Source: Oscillospiraceae bacterium | GTDB taxonomy: Bacteria; Bacillota; Clostridia; Oscillospirales; Ruminococcaceae | DNA length: 64,000 nt | Direction: 5' to 3' | NCBI GenBank assembly: GCA_017483465.1 | Contig: JAFUWN010000005.1 | Span: 103,549-167,548 of the forward strand | Part shown: positions 57,410 to 64,000 of the stretch, in pieces | Layout: every line of letters starts with the position of its first letter | Position numbering within the stretch: the first letter of the stretch is position 1 | The notes under the pieces: generated by a model | What the model was told of the DNA's origin: nothing | Seen by the model: the letters and a program-made list of their open reading frames with translations, nothing else | Database searches by the model: none | Made by a program: the position numbers and the translations under genes

Positions 57410-59461
57410 ATGATTCAGCCTTATTATATGAATCGTGAACTCTCATGGATCAAATTCAATGAACGTGTACTCGAAGAAGCAGAAAATCCTAATGTACCTT
57501 TGCTGGAACAGCTCAGTTTTTCGGCAATTTATCAGAGTAATCTGGATGAATTCATGCAGGTGCGTATCGGTACGATGCTTGACCGGTCTGAAGCCGAATC
57601 CGGCAAAAAGAAAAAGGATTCCCGTTCCGGCATGAAACCCAGAGAACAGCTGAAAGCTATGCTGAATGAAATCAATATGCTTCTGCCACGCAAAGACAGA
57701 GCTTATTTTACTACCATGGACAAACTCAGAACATATGGTATTGTACATGTGGCTTTCTCGGATGCCTCACCGGAGGAGAAAATCTATCTGGAACAGTATT
57801 TCAAGCGTGAAGTCAAAATGCTGTTATCGCCGATTGTACTGGATAAACGTCAGCCGTTTCCGTTTCTGAAAAATAAAGCAATCTATGTTGCTGTGCATCT
57901 TGCTTCCAAATCCGGTGTCAGAATGGGAATTGTTCCGGCAGGCAGTTCGGACAGAATTATCAGATTAGGCAAAACGGGAAGATTCATTCTGCTCGAAGAT
58001 CTGATTCTGCATTTTGCTCCTCAGATTTTCAAGAATGATAAAGTTCTGGATGCCGCTGTCATCCGTGTGACCAGAAACGGAGCGTTCAGCTTTGAAAGTT
58101 CCGCACCGGACGGAGAAAATGATTTCCGTGATATTATGAAAGAACTCATCCGCCGGAGAAACAAGCGTGAGGCTGTCCGCCTCCAGATGAACAGTATGCT
58201 TGATGAAGAAGCAATGGAATATCTGCTCAAAAAATTAAAGCTTTCTAAAAAGCAGTTATTCCTGGAACAAACACCGCTGGACTTGTCTTTTGTTTATCAG
58301 CTGGGCGAATTCAATATGGCTCCGGAACTGAAATTTCCTCCGCAGAAGCCGCAGCACAGAACAGATATTGTGCATAATAAAGATATGATGTCACAGATTG
58401 CCGAACATGATATTTTATTGTCTTATCCGTATGAATCCATTTCGCCGTTTTTAAGACTGCTCGACGAAGCCGCTATTGATCCGGATGTTGCTTCCATCAA
58501 GATCACTCTCTACAGGCTCGCTTCCAACAGCCGTGTGATTGATTCGCTCTGTCAGGCTGCCGAAAACGGCAAGGATGTGCTTGTTCTTGTCGAATTAAGA
58601 GCAAGATTTGACGAGGAAAATAATATTCTCTGGGCAGAACGTCTGCTCGATGCCGGATGTACTGTCATCTATGGCCCTCATAATATGAAAGTCCACTCGA
58701 AATTATTATTAATCACAAGAAAAACCGAAAACGGCTTTGAAAATTTCGTTCAGGTCGGAACAGGCAATTATAACGAAAAAACTTCCAGAATCTATACGGA
58801 TTTGTCTCTGATGACAGCAAATCCCGAAATTGCCGAAGATGCCCGTCATGTATTCGATGCACTCTCCACAGATACACTTGTGAAACAGACAAAACGTCTG
58901 CTTGTCGCTCCGTTATGCCTGAAATCCAAAATCATAGAAATGATCGATGAAGAAATTCAGCACGCCAATAACGGCGAAGAAGCTTATTTTGCTGCAAAAG
59001 TCAATTCTGTCAGTGATAAACAGATTATGGATAAGCTCGCTGAAGCTTCTCAGGCCGGTGTTAAAATTGAACTTGTCGTCAGAGGTATCTGCTGTCTGAA
59101 ACCGCATGTCGAGGGCTATACAGATAATATTCGTATTGTCAGCATTGTCGGTCGCTATCTCGAACACAGCAGAATCTATATTGCCGGTACAGAACACAGA
59201 AGAAAAGTCTATATCAGTTCTGCGGATTTCATGACCAGAAATACTGTACACCGTGTCGAAGTTGCCGCTCCGCTGCTGGATAAGACACTTCGGGAACAGG
59301 CTGTCAGAATCGTGAAATTATGCCTTTCCGATAACGTCAAGGCTCGTATCGGTCAGCCGGACGGTACATTCAGACTGTGCCATCCTCTTGAGGATGAAGA
59401 TGCTGTCAATGCACAGGAAATTCAATATCAGAATGCCTCTGCCAATGCCGCACAGTCCTGA
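57410..59461 (+). CDS. ppk1: Polyphosphate kinase
   Basis: PPK1 reversibly makes polyphosphate from ATP. The 683 residues start with YYMNRELSWIKFNERVLEEA, then the catalytic-domain motifs MKVHSKLLLITRK (phosphorylated His) and TGNYNEKTSRIYTDLSLM, and the second HKD-like segment EHRRKVYISSADFMTRN. The length agrees with the family. It lies in front of an AI-2E transporter gene, with which it may be co-transcribed. Confidence 0.96.
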   Translation: MIQPYYMNRELSWIKFNERVLEEAENPNVPLLEQLSFSAIYQSNLDEFMQVRIGTMLDRSEAESGKKKKDSRSGMKPREQLKAMLNEINMLLPRKDRAYFTTMDKLRTYGIVHVAFSDASPEEKIYLEQYFKREVKMLLSPIVLDKRQPFPFLKNKAIYVAVHLASKSGVRMGIVPAGSSDRIIRLGKTGRFILLEDLILHFAPQIFKNDKVLDAAVIRVTRNGAFSFESSAPDGENDFRDIMKELIRRRNKREAVRLQMNSMLDEEAMEYLLKKLKLSKKQLFLEQTPLDLSFVYQLGEFNMAPELKFPPQKPQHRTDIVHNKDMMSQIAEHDILLSYPYESISPFLRLLDEAAIDPDVASIKITLYRLASNSRVIDSLCQAAENGKDVLVLVELRARFDEENNILWAERLLDAGCTVIYGPHNMKVHSKLLLITRKTENGFENFVQVGTGNYNEKTSRIYTDLSLMTANPEIAEDARHVFDALSTDTLVKQTKRLLVAPLCLKSKIIEMIDEEIQHANNGEEAYFAAKVNSVSDKQIMDKLAEASQAGVKIELVVRGICCLKPHVEGYTDNIRIVSIVGRYLEHSRIYIAGTEHRRKVYISSADFMTRNTVHRVEVAAPLLDKTLREQAVRIVKLCLSDNVKARIGQPDGTFRLCHPLEDEDAVNAQEIQYQNASANAAQS

Positions 59462-59489
59462 TTTTTCTCTTTAAGAAAGGAGAGATGTT

Positions 59490-60884
59490 ATGCCCGATCA
59501 TGAACAGGAAACAGAAGAAGCGTCCGGAAATTCCCTGAAAGATCAGTTTGCCAGATTCGGATGGACATTTCTGGTTGTCGCTGCGGCGATTCTGTTCTAT
59601 TATCTGATTCAGTATCTAGGAAATATTTCCGAATTTTTTGTCTCTGTCCTGAAAGGAATCAGTCCGGTGATCTGGGGCTTGATTCTGGCCTATCTGCTCG
59701 AACCGATTGCAAGTTTCTGGGAACGAAATCTCAGAATCTGGAGACTGCCTAAAAGCAAAGACAAGGACAAAACTGCAAAAAAACTGCATGTTGCCTCGGC
59801 AATTCTGATGGTCATTTCTGCAATCGTGATCATTGCCCTGTTATTGCTTCTGATTGTTCCGGAAATCAAGAACAGTATCACAGGAATTATTCAGACTCTG
59901 CCTTATCAGATGGAAAATTTATCAAACAGCCTGAGAAATAAAACTTTTTTTGATAATAATACGGCTCTGGGACAGTATGCAAATACGGCTCTTCTGAAAG
60001 TATTTCAGTCTGCTGAAAAGTGGCTTATGACAGATCTGCCTTCACAGGCAAATAATATTATTAATTATTTTTATACAATCGGCAAAAGCGTATTCTCTGT
60101 CGTGTATAATTTAGTTGTCGGCTTGATTCTCTCGATGTATATTACTATTGATAAAGAAAGACTCCAGAGACAAGTCAGAAAATTGACTTACAGCATTTTC
60201 TCCAAAAAAACAGCCTTCAAGCTCCGGAGAGCTGTCGGCAGAGGCAACCGGAAATTCAGTGCCGCTATCCGGGGAAAATTAGTCGATTCTATGATTATCG
60301 GCATCATCTGTTTTATTCTGCTGACAATCCTGAATTTCCTGCCGTGGTTCAATTTTCCATATCCGGTGTTACTGGCCGTGATTACGGGTGTGACCAATGT
60401 CGTTCCGTTCTTCGGGCCTATTGTCGGCGGTGTCATCAATGCCGTGCTGGTGCTGTTTGAAGACCCGAAAATGGTCATCCCCTGGGGAATTCTGATTGTC
60501 GTCTTACAGCAGTTCGATGCGAATTATCTTGACCCCCGCATGGTGGGCGGTTCGATCGGCTTACGGCCGTTCTGGTCAATTACCGCTGTCCTGCTCGGAA
60601 GCAGTATTTTTGGAGTTCCGGGCTTTATTCTGGGGCCTCCGGTGTTAGCATTTATCTATGAAATCATCAGCGAATGGACGGATGATAAAATCCGTTCCCG
60701 TGGCATGGCGGAAGATTTCGGCATTCCTGAAATTGATCCGAACAGTTCGCTTGATGATCTGGAGAAAAATGATCCCTATGACATTGAACGGCAGAATCAG
60801 ATTGAAAAAGATTTCAAGAATGCTATGAAATCTGTCGGAAGTGCCATTTCCGGCATTGCTCAGAAATTCAGTCAGAAAAAATAA
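59490..60884 (+). CDS. AI-2E family transporter (permease)
   Basis: A 464-residue membrane protein of the AI-2E exporter (UPF0118) family with about eight TM segments. The family signatures are FGPIVGGVINAVLVLFEDP and DANYLDPRMVGGSIGLRPF, plus VYNLVVGLILSMYITIDKE, ILLTILNFLPWF and GVPGFILGPPVLAFIYE. Despite the name, members include ion antiporters, so the substrate is unknown. The C-terminal tail is acidic and cytoplasmic. It follows ppk1 by 28 bases with AAGAAAGGAGAG. Confidence 0.9.
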   Translation: MPDHEQETEEASGNSLKDQFARFGWTFLVVAAAILFYYLIQYLGNISEFFVSVLKGISPVIWGLILAYLLEPIASFWERNLRIWRLPKSKDKDKTAKKLHVASAILMVISAIVIIALLLLLIVPEIKNSITGIIQTLPYQMENLSNSLRNKTFFDNNTALGQYANTALLKVFQSAEKWLMTDLPSQANNIINYFYTIGKSVFSVVYNLVVGLILSMYITIDKERLQRQVRKLTYSIFSKKTAFKLRRAVGRGNRKFSAAIRGKLVDSMIIGIICFILLTILNFLPWFNFPYPVLLAVITGVTNVVPFFGPIVGGVINAVLVLFEDPKMVIPWGILIVVLQQFDANYLDPRMVGGSIGLRPFWSITAVLLGSSIFGVPGFILGPPVLAFIYEIISEWTDDKIRSRGMAEDFGIPEIDPNSSLDDLEKNDPYDIERQNQIEKDFKNAMKSVGSAISGIAQKFSQKK

Positions 60885-60928
60885 AATCATCCCTCGGTTT
60901 TTGAATAGCTGAGGGATTTGCTTTATTC
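60885..60928 (+). terminator. Weak hairpin after the AI-2E gene
   Basis: ATCCCTC/GAGGGAT (60889-60895 with 60911-60917) with a 15-base loop and a broken T-run (TTTGCTTTATT). Confidence 0.5.
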
Positions 60929-60991
60929 AATAGAAATATTTCCTAATCCATAGGCAGCAATATATAATATTCATTACTAAAATGTAAATAT

Positions 60992-61126
60992 ATATTTGAA
61001 ATATTACTGACATTTGCAAGAAACCGCTATTCTGTGCGTTCTTACTTTCAGAAGCCTGTGGAAGATGAGAAAATACAGAAAATATTTATTGCAGGAACAG
61101 GCAGAGTTGCAAAATGTGTTATGCTG
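60992..61126 (+). pseudogene. Remnant of a nitroreductase N-terminus
   Basis: In one frame the sequence reads ARNRYSVRSYFQKPVEDEK, followed by IQKIFIAGTGRVAKC, which matches the start of nitroreductase-family proteins (R-SVR-(F/Y)--KPV-ee-i-KIL-AG). No start codon precedes it. It decays beyond about 61120 into unrelated sequence. Not functional. Confidence 0.5.
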
Positions 61127-61141
61127 CCCTCTAATGTAAAA

Positions 61142-61562
61142 TTAACCAGAAAGAGGGGAAGCAAGGCACTCAAATTGATGCAGTTCATCAATAAACTTGC
61201 TGACGGCCTGATAAAACTCTGAAAAAGTGCAGTAATATTTGTTTGCCATAATTTTTTTGTGCAGAAATTTCCATAACCGTTCAATCAAATTTAAATTTGG
61301 AGAATACGGTGGGAGAAAAATCAGATTGATATTGTTCAGGAAATACAGCTGTGCCTTCACCTTTGCTTTCCCCGGTATGCTTTTTGACTTCCGCACCGCA
61401 TACTGTATATTTTTCCAGAAGGCTGCTCACTGCTGCTTTTCCTGCAGCCGCACGTCTGCAAAGCTCTGTCAGGCTTTCTGCTCCCTGACCTGCTTCATAC
61501 AATATCCGGGCATGTTTTTTCACAGATGCATTCTTTCCAAAGAAGCTTTCATAATGCAGCAA
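61142..61562 (-). mobile_element. Degenerate IS630-family transposase
   Basis: Two frames on the minus strand carry pieces of an IS630 transposase. The N-terminal frame (61562 to about 61380) has an HTH-like KHARILYEAGQG and LLEKYTVCG. The C-terminal frame (61396-61142) has IFLPPYSPNLNLIERLWKFL, the DDE-family hallmark, and FSEFYQAVSKFI. The central DDE segment is deleted and the two frames do not join, so it is inactive. Terminal repeats were not identified. Confidence 0.75.
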
Positions 61563-61634
61563 TACTTCTTCTTTTTCTTTGGCATAATATCCCCCTTTTT
61601 ATTATATCACTTTTTATCTTTTTTGCAATAGAGG

Positions 61635-61830
61635 AAGGTATATATCAACAACATTGAAAACAAGAAGGCTGTTCCTCTATATCTGCGAATTTTTTGGTAT
61701 CCAGCCTAAAGACTTCTTTGAGAAAGATGTTACAAGCTCCTGCACATTGAATGAAGCTGTTGCAGCATTCAGGTCACTTTCTCCCAAACAGCTTGAAATA
61801 CTGATAGCTCTTGCAAAAGAAATGAAATAA
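61635..61830 (+). pseudogene. Remnant of an XRE-family HTH regulator
   Basis: The 3' end reads ICEFFGIQPKDFFEKDV and SLSPKQLEILIALAKEMK to a stop at 61828-61830, typical of XRE regulator C-termini. Just upstream, in another frame, YINNIENKKAVP matches the end of the HTH (recognition helix and following turn). The 5' half is missing and a small deletion/frameshift lies between, so it is a pseudogene. Confidence 0.6.
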
Positions 61831-61856
61831 GGCGGTTCTTCGAAGCCGCCTTTTCT
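61829..61856 (+). terminator. Terminator after the XRE remnant
   Basis: AAGGCGG/CCGCCTT (61829-61835 with 61846-61852), loop including TTCG, followed by TTTTC. Confidence 0.7.
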
Positions 61857-61947
61857 GTTTGCCCATAAAATCCCCAGTGAAAAATATAGATTTTTTGTTC
61901 ATGCAAATCAATTTTAAAAACTTGACAGGGTGTGGTATAATAGAATT

Positions 61948-62353
61948 ATGAAAAATAACGGAACTATGGAGTACTTTGAAGAAGTCGAAACAGAAAATGA
62001 TAAAAACAGAATCGCTCAATCAGTGTTTCAAGGATTGGGTGTATTCGTTTATGCTCCCAAATGCACAGATGACAATTGCTCTGGACGGAAAAAAATCCGT
62101 TCTATGAACAGGCTTGAAAAATGTGAAAGTCCTCTGCACATCATCAGTGCACAAATCTCTGAACTTGGACTTTGAAGAAGATTTCTGCCTGATAGAAAGC
62201 AAGGCAGTTCAGCAGCATCTGAATATGTTCCGCAAAGCAGCAATCAACCTGATAAAACTTTTCAAATCCAGAACAGAAACAAAAAGACCTGTTTCCAACA
62301 TTATGCTTGATTGTCTTATCAATCCTTCTGACCTTCTAAGGGTTATTGGTTAA
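61948..62353 (+). mobile_element. Degenerate ISAs1-family transposase
   Basis: Several frames carry pieces of an ISAs1-like transposase in order: MEYFEEVE near the start, IALDGKKIRSMNR and SPLHIISA in the middle (compare the family DGK-LRGS and LHIVSA motifs), and LDFEEDFCLIES and NLIKLFKSRTE with a C-terminal NPSDLLRVIG. The frames do not join and large internal segments are missing. It is an inactive relic. Confidence 0.65.
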
Positions 62354-62386
62354 AAATTGATTTGCGTGATGATTTTTAAATTCTTA

Positions 62387-62415
62387 TTGATTTGTGATAC
62401 AAAATATGCTATAAT
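62387..62415 (+). promoter_or_regulatory. SigA-type promoter of the YitT gene
   Basis: TTGATT (62387-62392) and TATAAT (62410-62415) separated by exactly 17 bp. Confidence 0.75.
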
Positions 62416-62448
62416 GATAAGTATAAACTATATTTCAGGAGGATTTCT

Positions 62449-63366
62449 ATGAAGAAACCACAGAACAAACAATCCCCCTCATTCTGGACAAAAATCAAAG
62501 CAGAGACAAAAGACCTGAATCCGATGAATTTCATTATACTGACGATTGCAGGCATTATTAACGCATTCGGCGTGACGCTTTTCCTTTTTCCCGTCAAGCT
62601 CTATGACAGCGGTATTTCTGGCTTATCCATGCTGTTAGACCAGATCACGCCGCCAGCTCTGACACTTTCCCTGTTTCTGATACTTCTGAATATTCCGATT
62701 TTTGGCTTTGGTATGAAAAAGCAGGGATTCGCTTTTACAGCATATTCTGTTTTTACGGTAGCAGTGTATTCGCTGATGTCTTTTCTGATTATGGATGTTC
62801 TGCCGATTGATGTTTCCTTTGTGTCGCCTTTAGCTGGTTCAGATTTACTGCTCTGTGCGATTTTCGGCGGCGTGATTTCAGGTGTCGGAAGCGGTCTGAC
62901 AATCCGTTTCGGCGGTGCGATTGACGGAATTGATGTGCTTTCAGTCATTTTTGCAAAGAAAATCGGCATTTCTATCGGGACATTCGTCATGATTTTCAAT
63001 ACGGTTCTGTATACTGTCTGCGGAATCACAATTCAAAGCTGGATTCTGCCGTTATATTCCATTGTCACATATTATATCGGCTCACGGACGGTCGATTTCG
63101 TTGTAGAAGGCATTGACAAATCCAAATGTGTTATGATTGTGACCACAAAGGCAAATGAAATCTCTGATGCACTTTCAGAAAGCTTTGAATCCAGCGGAAC
63201 AATTGTGAATGCTATCGGGGGTTATTCCAAAGAAAACAAAGAAATCATCTATTTCATTATCAATCATTTTCAGATAAACAAGCTGAAAAAACTGGTTCAT
63301 GATATTGATTCCTCTGCATTCATTTCCTTGCAGGACGTTTCCGATATTATCAAAAAGAAAGAATAA
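62449..63366 (+). CDS. YitT family membrane protein (DUF161/DUF2179)
   Basis: A 305-residue protein with about five TM segments (NFIILTIAGIINAFGVTLF, LTLSLFLILLNIPIFGFGM, AYSVFTVAVYSLMSFLIMD, ILPLYSIVTYYIGSRTVDFV) and a C-terminal cytoplasmic DUF2179 domain (KCVMIVTTKANEISDAL, GGYSKENKEIIYFIINHFQI). The FPVKLYDSGISGLSMLL segment is typical. YitT proteins are putative permeases of unknown substrate. The promoter and AGGAGG are clear. Confidence 0.92.
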   Translation: MKKPQNKQSPSFWTKIKAETKDLNPMNFIILTIAGIINAFGVTLFLFPVKLYDSGISGLSMLLDQITPPALTLSLFLILLNIPIFGFGMKKQGFAFTAYSVFTVAVYSLMSFLIMDVLPIDVSFVSPLAGSDLLLCAIFGGVISGVGSGLTIRFGGAIDGIDVLSVIFAKKIGISIGTFVMIFNTVLYTVCGITIQSWILPLYSIVTYYIGSRTVDFVVEGIDKSKCVMIVTTKANEISDALSESFESSGTIVNAIGGYSKENKEIIYFIINHFQINKLKKLVHDIDSSAFISLQDVSDIIKKKE

Positions 63367-63410
63367 CAGAGAAATACTTAATTTAACGAAATGAAAGGGC
63401 TATCAAAACT

Positions 63411-63851
63411 ATGAAAATTAGGGTAATGAACATATCAGATTATGAACAGGTATATCAGTTATGGATATCTTGTGCGGGAATGGGACTAAACAATTTAGAC
63501 GATTCAAAAGAGGGAATAGAAAGATTTTTAAATAGAAACCCCGAAACTTGTTTTGTTGCAGAGAAAGAACAAAAAATAGTTGGCGTAATTATTGCTGGCA
63601 ATGACGGAAGAAGAGGTTATATCTACCATACAGCAGTAAATCCCGATGATAGAAATCAAGGAATTGCCACAAAACTTGTGAATAAAGCTATGGAAGCATT
63701 AAAAGCATCAGGTATCAATAAGACTGCTTTGGTCGTGTTTTCAAAAAATATAGGCGGAAATGCTTTTTGGGAAAAAATCGGTTTTACTTCACGAGAAGAT
63801 TTGATTTATAGAAATAAGACAATTACTGAAATGGTTAGAATAGACACTTAA
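63411..63851 (+). CDS. GNAT family N-acetyltransferase
   Basis: A 146-residue GNAT protein with MNISDYEQVYQLWISC, IVGVIIAGNDGRRGYIYHTA, VNPDDRNQGIATKLVNKAME (acetyl-CoA loop; Arg-X-X-Gly-X-Gly/Ala layout NQGIA) and VVFSKNIGGNAFWEKIGF. The segment around residues 40-60 suggests a small-molecule or protein-amine substrate. Its AT-rich codon use (ATA, AGA, TTA) differs from the flanking genes and may mark recent acquisition. It begins 44 bases after YitT. Confidence 0.85.
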   Translation: MKIRVMNISDYEQVYQLWISCAGMGLNNLDDSKEGIERFLNRNPETCFVAEKEQKIVGVIIAGNDGRRGYIYHTAVNPDDRNQGIATKLVNKAMEALKASGINKTALVVFSKNIGGNAFWEKIGFTSREDLIYRNKTITEMVRIDT

Positions 63852-63871
63852 ATTCTGATTTTCATCAATAG

Positions 63872-63914
63872 GCGGCAGGATACCCCGACCTCTTAGGTCG
63901 GGGAGGAATGCCGC
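63872..63914. mobile_element. IS200/IS605-type terminal hairpin (solo end)
   Basis: Nested stems: outer GCGGCA/TGCCGC (63872-63877 with 63909-63914) and inner CCCCGACC/GGTCGGGG (63883-63890 with 63896-63903). The layout resembles the ends of IS200/IS605 tnpB elements. No transposase frame is present in the window; a full element could lie to the right only if its other end is beyond 64000. Confidence 0.5.
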
Positions 63915-63929
63915 TCCCTCCTTTCGTTC

Positions 63930-63958
63930 TTTACAAATAAAAATAAATATGCTATACT
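63930..63958 (+). promoter_or_regulatory. SigA-type promoter for a gene to the right of the window
   Basis: TTTACA (63930-63935) and TATACT (63953-63958) separated by 17 bp, with TGC before the -10. The start codon lies beyond the right edge. Confidence 0.6.
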
Positions 63959-64000
63959 ATTATCAGACAGATTTGTGAGAAAACCGTTACTGACAGAAAA

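Noticed and set aside
61922-61941. TTGACA followed by TATAAT before the ISAs1 remnant
   Set aside because: Spacing is only about 8 bp, so the TTGACA cannot be the -35; the -10 may still be used as an extended -10.
1-64000. CRISPR array, rRNA and tRNA genes
   Set aside because: No regular short repeats with spacers and no recognised rRNA or tRNA sequence was found on reading both strands; a small tRNA could still be missed by eye.

Overview
The window looks like a chromosomal segment of a spore-forming, anaerobic low-to-mid GC Firmicute of the Ruminococcaceae/Oscillospiraceae, most likely a Ruminococcus-type gut bacterium. This is inferred from the sporulation genes (spoVS, spoIIGA, sigE, sigG, a SpoIID-like protein), the secreted leucine-rich-repeat protein with a type I dockerin, the archaeal-type ProRS, the 2-hydroxyacyl-CoA dehydratase activase, the IorAB/PaaK keto-acid module, and SigA promoters of the form TTGACA-17-TATAAT. 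No rRNA, tRNA or CRISPR array was recognised.

Layout. 1-3262 (+): end of murA, a WalJ/YycJ-like hydrolase, rlmH and a small radical SAM protein. 3410-10115 (+): a compact phage-derived cassette (small and large terminase, portal, major capsid, protease, connector-like protein, two small neck/tail-like proteins, a baseplate-hub-like protein) that ends at a perfect 17-bp hairpin. It has no integrase, lysis, tape-measure, sheath or tail-fibre gene. 10321-24972 (-): spoVS, ymdB, an acyltransferase-like membrane protein, a BspA-type LRR protein, CYTH, FlK-type thioesterase and HD phosphohydrolase genes, a GH3 lipoprotein, proS, a split CoA-dehydratase activase and alr. 25149-33893 (+): SLOG protein, a degenerate LCP protein, tatD, secDF, deoD, a YnzC/DUF896 protein, and a glycosyltransferase-GtrA/phosphodiester glycosidase operon. 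34038-35867 (-): a G3E GTPase and sigG. 36021-47912 (+): spoIIGA-sigE, a lipoprotein, rsmE, a Ser/Thr kinase fused to a C-type lectin domain, ispD-ispF, the LRR-dockerin protein, DUF3343 and a class V aminotransferase, then cdaA-cdaR for c-di-AMP. 47913-48630: an intergenic region with an IS200/IS605-like hairpin-flanked element and a tiny ORF. 48631-51378 (+): a probable sporulation/cell-wall unit. 51476-57249 (+): a possible PD-(D/E)XK protein, then paaK, iorA, two small genes, iorB and a double-ACT protein. 57410-60884: ppk1 and an AI-2E family transporter. 60885-62448: a graveyard of broken genes (nitroreductase, IS630, XRE regulator, ISAs1). 62449-63851: YitT and GNAT proteins, followed by an IS605-type hairpin.

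How the parts fit. SpoIIGA and SigE form the mother-cell activation pair. Their promoter shows the 22-bp spacing and tandem Spo0A-like boxes known from the Bacillus spoIIG promoter, while sigG is placed divergently. YmdB and SpoVS form the pair known from Bacillus. PaaK, IorA, IorB and the ACT protein fit aryl-CoA/aryl-pyruvate interconversion. CdaA/CdaR, MurA, Alr, GH3 and the SpoIID-like unit concern the cell wall.

The strongest candidate for an undescribed system is the 3.4-10.1 kb cassette. It has DNA-packaging and capsid genes plus a hub, apparently intact frames, host-like codon use, and a position between core genes with its own terminator. It could be a domesticated capsid or gene-transfer-agent-like particle, or simply a decayed prophage that still has open frames. 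Family assignments here come from reading motifs by eye; no database search was run.
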